This document shows positions 7,608-12,219 of a stretch of DNA of 12,219 bases, piece after piece. The stretch's first letter is position 1. Every line of letters begins with the position of its first letter. Source of the DNA: Sphingobium sp. GTDB taxonomy: Bacteria; Pseudomonadota; Alphaproteobacteria; Sphingomonadales; Sphingomonadaceae. The stretch lies in contig JASBTC010000387.1 in the NCBI GenBank assembly GCA_030148625.1, positions 1 through 12,219 on the forward strand, given 5' to 3'. The notes below the pieces were generated by a model. It saw nothing but the letters and a program-made list of their open reading frames with translations. It did not search any database and was not told the origin of the DNA. Position numbers and translations under genes: made by a program.

Positions 7608-8701
7608 TGGGGCAGGGGCCGCTTTTGGGCGTACGGATCGTCGAATTCGCCGGGATCGGGCCGGGGCCCTTTTGCGGCATGCTGCTCTCCGATCTGGGCG
7701 CCGATGTGATCCGGATCGACCGGCTGGGCGCCGATGGCGGCGGGATCGGCAACGTCACCGCGCGCGGCCGTCGGTCGCTGGCGTTCGACCTCAAGGATCC
7801 GGCGTCGATCGCGACCTGCCTCGATCTGATCGAGAAAGCCGATGCGCTGTTCGAGGGATTTCGCCCGGGAGTGATGGAGCGGCTGGGGCTCGGCCCTGAG
7901 GTTGCGCTCGCCCGCAATCCGCGCCTTGTCTATGGCCGCATGACCGGCTGGGGGCAGACCGGGCCGCTGGCGCAGGCGGCGGGCCACGACATCAATTATA
8001 TCGCGATCTCGGGCGCGCTCCATGCGATCGGGACCGCCGACAAGCCGGTGCCGCCGCTCAACGTCGTCGGCGATTTCGGCGGCGGATCGCTCTATCTCGC
8101 CATGGGGCTGCTGGCCGGCGTGATCAGCGCGCGCGAGACCGGCAAAGGGCAGGTGGTCGATTGCGCCATCGCCGAGGGCGCGGCGTCGCTGATGTCGATG
8201 TTCTACGGCTTCAACGGGGTCGGCCGCTGGAAGGACCAGCGTGAGGCCAATCTGCTCGATGGCGGCGCGCATTTCTACAACAGCTATCGCTGCGCCGATG
8301 GCGGCTGGATCGCGCTCGGATCGATCGAGCCGCAATTTTACGCGCTGCTCGTCGAGAAGGCGGGGCTCGACGCCACCTTCCAGCCGCAGATGGATCGTGC
8401 CCGCTGGCCTGAACTCAAGGCGAAGCTCGCCGAAGTCATCGCGCTGAAGACCCGCGATCAATGGTGTTCGCTGTTCGAAGGGACGGATGCCTGCTTCGCG
8501 CCGGTGCTCGGTATCGAGGAAGCGCCCGCCTATCCGCACAATGTCGAACGCGGCCTGTTCGTCGAGGTCGAGGGCATTGTCCAGCCCGGTCCGGTGCCGC
8601 GTTTTTCGGGCACGCCCGGCGCGGTCCAGGGGCCGCCACCGATCGTCGGCGCGCATACCGACGAGGTGCTGCGCGATTGGGGCGTCGGCGCCGCACACTG
8701 A
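7607..8701 (+). CDS. Alpha-methylacyl-CoA racemase (CaiB/BaiF fold)
   Basis: This enzyme interconverts 2R- and 2S-methylacyl-CoA epimers by removing and returning the alpha proton. The 364-residue length fits the racemase branch rather than the roughly 400-residue transferases. [17 protein letters not shown] (126-142) carries His127, and [15 protein letters not shown] (151-165) carries Asp156. Glu241 (SIEPQFY) completes the set described for mycobacterial MCR (His126, Asp156, Glu241). The ATG at 7607 is preceded by GGAGGA (7592-7597) and overlaps the Mcd-like stop as TGATG, indicating tight coupling to it. A racemase next to a dehydrogenase expected to be (2S)-specific makes sense if the substrate is racemic or of the wrong configuration. 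A role limited to longer branched or sterol-side-chain acids, as for animal AMACR, is also possible. Confidence 0.92.
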   Translation: MGQGPLLGVRIVEFAGIGPGPFCGMLLSDLGADVIRIDRLGADGGGIGNVTARGRRSLAFDLKDPASIATCLDLIEKADALFEGFRPGVMERLGLGPEVALARNPRLVYGRMTGWGQTGPLAQAAGHDINYIAISGALHAIGTADKPVPPLNVVGDFGGGSLYLAMGLLAGVISARETGKGQVVDCAIAEGAASLMSMFYGFNGVGRWKDQREANLLDGGAHFYNSYRCADGGWIALGSIEPQFYALLVEKAGLDATFQPQMDRARWPELKAKLAEVIALKTRDQWCSLFEGTDACFAPVLGIEEAPAYPHNVERGLFVEVEGIVQPGPVPRFSGTPGAVQGPPPIVGAHTDEVLRDWGVGAAH

Positions 8702-8716
8702 GTTGGGAGAGTGATT

Positions 8717-9361
8717 ATGGATAGCACGGAACGACGCGGCGCATTGAAGGCGATGCTCGCGGCGCCGCTTGCGGCCGGCCTGCTGGCCGAGCCGGCGGCT
8801 GCGAAGGAGAAGGGCGCGAAGATGCACGGAAATCCGGGAGACATGCTCGCCGATCTGGTGGCGCGCCAGCAGATCACCGACATTCTGTTCGATTATGCCC
8901 GCGGCAACGACCGGCTCGACGAGGCGCTGCTGCGATCCTGTTTCTGGCCGGATGCACAGCATCAGCATGGCCGCTTCAAAGGATTGTCGCAGGATTTCAT
9001 CGGCTTCGCGGTGAAGATCGTCGGCGGCGTAATCATGACGACGCATGCGATCAGCAATGTCTCGATCCGGCTGAAGGGCGATCGCGCCTTCACCGAATGC
9101 TATTTCGCGGCGCATCATCGCCGGCTGAACGCTGCCAAGACCGACGAGGAGGATTTCTTCGTCAGCGGCCGTTATCTCGACCGGTTCGAACGGCGCGGCG
9201 GGGTATGGAAGATCGCGCAGCGGCGCGGCCTCACCGATTGGGAACGCGTCGAGGCCCGAGCGGACGTCTCGATGGCGAATGCGCCGAAGGAACATCTCAG
9301 CCAGCGCAAGCCCGACGATCCTTATTATACGATGCTCGCGGAGTTCGAGGCGGGGCGCTAA
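8717..9361 (+). CDS. SnoaL-like (NTF2 fold) protein with possible Tat signal and LinA-type Asp/His pair
   Basis: The ATG at 8717 has GGGAG (8705-8709) seven bases upstream; an in-frame GTG at 8711 is too close to that site. The 214-residue product begins with ERRGALKAMLAAPLAAGLLAEPAAA (5-29), a twin-arginine pattern (RRxxLK) followed by a hydrophobic stretch and an AxA-like cleavage site. Residues 45-180 form a cone-shaped SnoaL_4-type domain (ITDILFDYARGNDRLDEALL through the GVWKIAQRRG strand). Asp65 (GNDRL) and His110 (THAISN) align by eye with Asp25 and His73 of the dehydrochlorinase LinA, also used in scytalone dehydratase. A lyase, dehydratase or isomerase activity is therefore possible, but many family members have none. 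It starts 15 bases after the racemase gene, so is likely the last gene of that unit. If the signal is real it acts in the periplasm, away from the CoA enzymes. Confidence 0.85.
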   Translation: MDSTERRGALKAMLAAPLAAGLLAEPAAAKEKGAKMHGNPGDMLADLVARQQITDILFDYARGNDRLDEALLRSCFWPDAQHQHGRFKGLSQDFIGFAVKIVGGVIMTTHAISNVSIRLKGDRAFTECYFAAHHRRLNAAKTDEEDFFVSGRYLDRFERRGGVWKIAQRRGLTDWERVEARADVSMANAPKEHLSQRKPDDPYYTMLAEFEAGR

Positions 9362-9380
9362 ATCGGTCTATCGCCTTTCT

Positions 9381-9465
9381 TGTCATTCCCGCGCATGCGG
9401 GAATCCAGCTTTTCCGTGAAGCATCGGAAAGAAGAAGCTGGATTCCCGCTTTCGCGGGAATGACA
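9381..9465 (+). repeat. Palindromic intergenic repeat, copy 2 (85 bp)
   Basis: Its termini are TGTCATTCCCGCG (9381-9393) and CGCGGGAATGACA (9453-9465). The inner units ATTCCC-N8-GGGAAT lie at 9385-9404 and 9442-9461. Relative to copy 1 (2686-2773) it has about eight substitutions and lacks 3 bases in the centre; the asymmetric GAAAGAAGAAG shows that the two are in the same orientation. It occupies half of the 182-base gap between the SnoaL-like gene and the iron-sulfur subunit gene. In the remaining 78 bases I see only a ribosome binding site and no convincing promoter. Confidence 0.9.
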
Positions 9466-9543
9466 TAAGATGGGTATCGGCGCGCCGGAGGGACACAACG
9501 GCGACTCGGAAACTGCGTCGGGTTTGGAACGAGGGCGAGACAC

Positions 9544-9993
9544 GTGGCGAAACTCAATATCAACGGCAAGGATCGCGAGATCGCGGCGGCGGCGGATACG
9601 CCTTTGCTCTGGGTGCTGCGCGACGAGATCGGGCTGACCGGCACCAAGTTCGGCTGCGGTATCGCGCAATGCGGCGCCTGCACCGTCCATGCCGATGGCG
9701 AAGCGATCCGGTCCTGCGTCACCACGGTCGAGATGGCGCAGGGCATGCGCATCACCACGATCGAGGGGCTGGAGGCAAAGCATCCGCTCCAGGCCGCGTG
9801 GGAACGCCATAATGTGCCGCAATGCGGTTATTGCCAGTCGGGCCAGATCATGAGCGCCGCGGCTTTGCTCGCGGTGAAGCCCAAACCCTCGGACGCCGAG
9901 ATCGTCGAGGCGATGAACGGCAATATCTGCCGTTGCGGCTGCTACAATCGCATCAAGGCGGCGATCAAGGATGCCGCGGGAGTGGCGGCATGA
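9544..9993 (+). CDS. [2Fe-2S] subunit of a molybdenum hydroxylase (IorA-like)
   Basis: This 149-residue protein is the small iron-sulfur subunit of the xanthine dehydrogenase family. It relays electrons from the molybdenum centre. The plant-ferredoxin-like cluster ligands are Cys38, Cys43, Cys46 and Cys58 ([12 protein letters not shown] at 37-48). The second cluster is held by Cys94 and Cys97 (QCGYCQSGQ) and Cys129 and Cys131 (ICRCGCYN). The start is GTG 9544, with GAGGG (9531-9535) eight bases upstream. It has no signal peptide of its own, so it would be carried across the membrane by its Tat-tagged partner. Its stop overlaps the partner's start (ATGA at 9990-9993), as expected for subunits made in equal amounts. 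No FAD subunit gene is adjacent, which fits the two-subunit isoquinoline 1-oxidoreductase type, thought to pass electrons to a cytochrome. Confidence 0.95.
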   Translation: MAKLNINGKDREIAAAADTPLLWVLRDEIGLTGTKFGCGIAQCGACTVHADGEAIRSCVTTVEMAQGMRITTIEGLEAKHPLQAAWERHNVPQCGYCQSGQIMSAAALLAVKPKPSDAEIVEAMNGNICRCGCYNRIKAAIKDAAGVAA

Positions 9994-12161
9994 GCGGTCG
10001 CGAACGCATCGGCGCTTCGCGCCGCGAGCTGCTGATCGGCGCGCTGCTTGTCGGTGGCGCGCTGGTCGTCGGCGGCACGCCCGGCCTCGCGGCTGCGGCT
10101 GAAGAGGCCGATTTTGTCGCATTCGGGCCCTTTGTCCGTATCGCGCCCGATGACAGCGTCACCGTCATCGCCAAATTCTCCGAGCTCGGCCAGGGCGCGC
10201 AGAGCGGTCTGGCTGCGCTGGTCGCCGAGGAACTCGATGCCGACTGGTCCAAGGTTTCGGTCGAAAATGCCGCTGCGGACGTCAAGCTCTATGCGCGCGG
10301 TGGTTTCGGTATCCAGTTGACCGGCGGATCGGGCAGCATCACCGACAGCTGGGACCAGCTCCGCAAGGCGGGTGCCGCGGCGCGTGCGATGTTCGTTTCC
10401 GCTGCCGCCGCCGAATGGGGCCTGCCTGCGGCCGAGATCACGGTCGAGAACGGCATCGTCAGCCATGCGGGAAGTGGCAAGCGCAGCGGCTTCGGTCGGC
10501 TGGTCGCGGCGGCCGCCAAGGTCACGCCGCCCGTCGAGCCAAAGCTCAAGCCGGCAAGCGCTTACAAGCTGATCGGCACCGATCGCGTCACCCGGCTCGA
10601 TGCGCGTGCCAAGTCGACGGGCACGGCACGCTTCACCCAGGATGTGCAGTCGCCCGACATGTTGATCGCGGCTGTCGCGCATTCACCGCGCTTCGGCGGA
10701 ACGGTCGCGTCGTTCGACGACAAAGCGGCGCGCAAGGTCGCGGGGGTCGTCGATGTCGTGCAGATCCCCAGCGGCGTCGCGGTGGTCGCGAGCAACACCC
10801 ATGCCGCGATCGCCGGGCGTGACGCGCTGGTGGTGCAGTGGAACGACGACAAGGCGGAGAAGCGTTCGTCGGGCGCGATCGCCGAACAGTATCGCGCGAT
10901 GGCGCATGGCAAGGAAGCCGTGCAATGGGCACCGTTCGATCAGCGCGGTGACGCCGCCAAGGCGTTCGACGATCCCGCGCGCACCCTCGATATCGACATG
11001 ACGCAGCCCTTCCTCGCCCATGCCTCGATGGAGCCGATGAACTGCGTCGCGCTGGTGAAGGAGAAAGGCGCGAAGCTGACCTTCGGTTGCCAGAGCCAGA
11101 CGATGGACCAGACTGTCATCGCCACGCTGCTCGGCTGCGATCCGTCGGACATCGAGATCGAAACCTTGCCGGCGGGCGGCAGCTTCGGGCGGCGGTCGGT
11201 GGCGACCGCCGATTATCAGAAGGAAACCGTCGAGGTTGCGCGGCGGATGAAGGGGCGTCCGGTCAAATTGGTCTGGACGCGCGAGGACGATATGGGTGGC
11301 GGCTATTACCGTCCGCTCACCCATCATCGCGCGCGCATCGCCGTCGATGCGGACGGCTATCCCGCGGCATGGGAGCATCGTGTCGTCACCGCATCGCTGA
11401 TGCGCGGCACGCCGTTCGAGATGGTGATCAAGGACGGTGTCGACAGCACCGGGGTGGAGGGTGTGCAGGGCTCGCCCTATCTCAAGGCGACGCCGGTGGT
11501 CGACGCCAGGGCATTCCATCCGGAGACCAAGGTTCCGGTGATGTGGCTGCGCTCGGTCGGCGCGACGCATACCGCGATGATGATGGAACATGCGATCGAT
11601 CAGCTCGCGCACCGCGCCGGCGTCGATCCCGTCGCCTATCGCCGCGCGATCTATGCCAAGGCCAAGGCGGAATCGCATCTCGCGGTGCTCGATTTCGCCG
11701 CCGAGAAGGCGGGCTGGGGCAAGCCGATCGAAAAAGGCTGGGCGCGGGGCGTCGCGGTGCACGAATGTTTCGGCTCGACCGTCGCCAATATCGTCGAGGT
11801 CGGACTGGTGAATGGCGAGCCCCGCGTGCGTCGCGTCGTGGTCGCGATCGATTGCGGGATCGCGGTCGCGCCCGATCAGGTGCGCGCGCAGATGGAGGGC
11901 GGCATCATGTACGGCCTGTCCTACACGCTCTTCGGCGACGTGAAGATCGAGGACGGCATCGTCCAGAACCGGAATTTCGACGGTTATCGCGTGCTCCGCA
12001 TGGAGGAAGCGCCGGCGGTCGAAGTCCATATCCTGCCCTCGACGCGCAATCCCGCGGGTGCCGGCGAACCGGGGACTCCCGTGGTGGGGGCCGCCGTCGC
12101 CAATGCGCTGCTTGCACTGACCGGCAAGCCGACGACCGCCTTGCCGCTGGTGAAGGCCTGA
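9990..12161 (+). CDS. Molybdopterin-binding subunit of an IorB-type oxidoreductase, Tat-exported
   Basis: The large catalytic subunit of the xanthine dehydrogenase/isoquinoline 1-oxidoreductase family; members hydroxylate N-heterocycles or oxidise aldehydes using water. The ATG at 9990 (723 residues) is preferred to longer in-frame extensions. It forms an ATGA overlap with the small-subunit gene and puts the Tat signal [20 protein letters not shown] (10-29) at the true N-terminus, followed by an alanine-rich cleavage region (34-37). Visible cofactor-pocket motifs are [22 protein letters not shown] (111-132), [10 protein letters not shown] (343-352) and [15 protein letters not shown] (396-410). 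The catalytic glutamate is Glu693 in [13 protein letters not shown]. Length and the periplasmic signal fit IorB. Substrate cannot be read from sequence; aldehyde and N-heterocycle are both possible. It probably needs an MCD-type cofactor and an XdhC-like maturation protein encoded elsewhere. Confidence 0.93.
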   Translation: MSGRERIGASRRELLIGALLVGGALVVGGTPGLAAAAEEADFVAFGPFVRIAPDDSVTVIAKFSELGQGAQSGLAALVAEELDADWSKVSVENAAADVKLYARGGFGIQLTGGSGSITDSWDQLRKAGAAARAMFVSAAAAEWGLPAAEITVENGIVSHAGSGKRSGFGRLVAAAAKVTPPVEPKLKPASAYKLIGTDRVTRLDARAKSTGTARFTQDVQSPDMLIAAVAHSPRFGGTVASFDDKAARKVAGVVDVVQIPSGVAVVASNTHAAIAGRDALVVQWNDDKAEKRSSGAIAEQYRAMAHGKEAVQWAPFDQRGDAAKAFDDPARTLDIDMTQPFLAHASMEPMNCVALVKEKGAKLTFGCQSQTMDQTVIATLLGCDPSDIEIETLPAGGSFGRRSVATADYQKETVEVARRMKGRPVKLVWTREDDMGGGYYRPLTHHRARIAVDADGYPAAWEHRVVTASLMRGTPFEMVIKDGVDSTGVEGVQGSPYLKATPVVDARAFHPETKVPVMWLRSVGATHTAMMMEHAIDQLAHRAGVDPVAYRRAIYAKAKAESHLAVLDFAAEKAGWGKPIEKGWARGVAVHECFGSTVANIVEVGLVNGEPRVRRVVVAIDCGIAVAPDQVRAQMEGGIMYGLSYTLFGDVKIEDGIVQNRNFDGYRVLRMEEAPAVEVHILPSTRNPAGAGEPGTPVVGAAVANALLALTGKPTTALPLVKA

Positions 12162-12165
12162 TACT

Positions 12166-12196
12166 CAGGCCCGATGCGCCAAATTCATCGGGCCTG
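12166..12196 (+). terminator. Hairpin after the IorB-type gene, possible terminator
   Basis: CAGGCCCGATG (12166-12176) and CATCGGGCCTG (12186-12196) form a perfect 11-bp stem with a 9-base loop, starting 4 bases after the stop codon. No T run follows (GACCTTCG), so this is either a weak or Rho-assisted terminator or an mRNA-stabilising 3' hairpin. The last 23 bases of the window show no gene. Confidence 0.45.
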
Positions 12197-12219
12197 GACC
12201 TTCGTCCACAAAATGCTTT

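Noticed and set aside
5823..9295. Two - strand frames of 549 and 646 codons
   Set aside because: They lie opposite the Mcd-like, racemase and SnoaL-like genes, and the lack of stops follows from strong GC bias at third codon positions.
2909..9361. The ethylmalonyl-CoA pathway operon
   Set aside because: Only the Mcd-like gene fits. No carboxylase/reductase, B12-dependent mutase, mesaconyl-CoA hydratase or lyase is encoded in the window.
9822..9989. A 56-residue N-terminal extension of the molybdopterin subunit
   Set aside because: It overlaps the small-subunit gene in another frame and would bury the Tat signal; the ATGA overlap at 9990 is the natural start.
10683..12029. A 448-codon - strand frame opposite the molybdopterin subunit gene
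   Set aside because: Histidine/arginine-rich antisense product with no domain; the + strand frame has intact catalytic motifs.

Overview
The window is a GC-rich, densely coded stretch with every supported gene on the + strand. Codon use, short intergenic gaps, GTG starts and the protein families suggest an alphaproteobacterium, most likely a sphingomonad (Sphingomonas, Sphingobium, Novosphingobium or a relative). The genus is inferred from general resemblance and was not tested by a search.

Layout. (1) Bases 1-2286 are the 3' part of an M16 (insulinase/pitrilysin-type) peptidase gene whose catalytic half lies upstream of the window; it ends at a strong hairpin. (2) A 100-residue beta-rich protein of unknown function follows. 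(3) An 88-bp palindromic repeat comes next. (4) Bases 2909-9361 hold a six-gene co-oriented cluster: a family III (CaiB/BaiF) CoA-transferase, an HSD17B10-like short-chain dehydrogenase, an atypical crotonase-fold protein, a long acyl-CoA dehydrogenase closely resembling (2S)-methylsuccinyl-CoA dehydrogenase (Mcd), an alpha-methylacyl-CoA racemase, and a SnoaL/LinA-like protein with a possible Tat signal. (5) A second copy of the palindromic repeat (85 bp, same orientation) closes this block. (6) Bases 9544-12161 encode a two-subunit molybdenum hydroxylase of the IorAB type: a [2Fe-2S] subunit and a Tat-exported molybdopterin subunit.

How the genes may work together. The central cluster has the parts to attach CoA to an acid, interconvert 2R/2S-methyl epimers, dehydrogenate the acyl-CoA, possibly hydrate it, and oxidise a (2-methyl-)3-hydroxyacyl-CoA. 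That reads as beta-oxidation of a 2-methyl-branched acid or diacid, with methylsuccinate as one concrete candidate. No thiolase, lyase, crotonyl-CoA carboxylase/reductase or ethylmalonyl-CoA mutase is present here, so the ethylmalonyl-CoA pathway itself is not shown. The crotonase lacks both classical catalytic glutamates, so the hydration step is the weak link. The SnoaL-like protein keeps a LinA-type Asp/His pair but carries an apparent export signal.

Regulation. A 43-bp double palindrome in the gap before the crotonase gene overlaps a plausible promoter. Its 11-bp core recurs, inverted, just before the first gene of the cluster, so one DNA-binding regulator (not encoded here) may control both halves.
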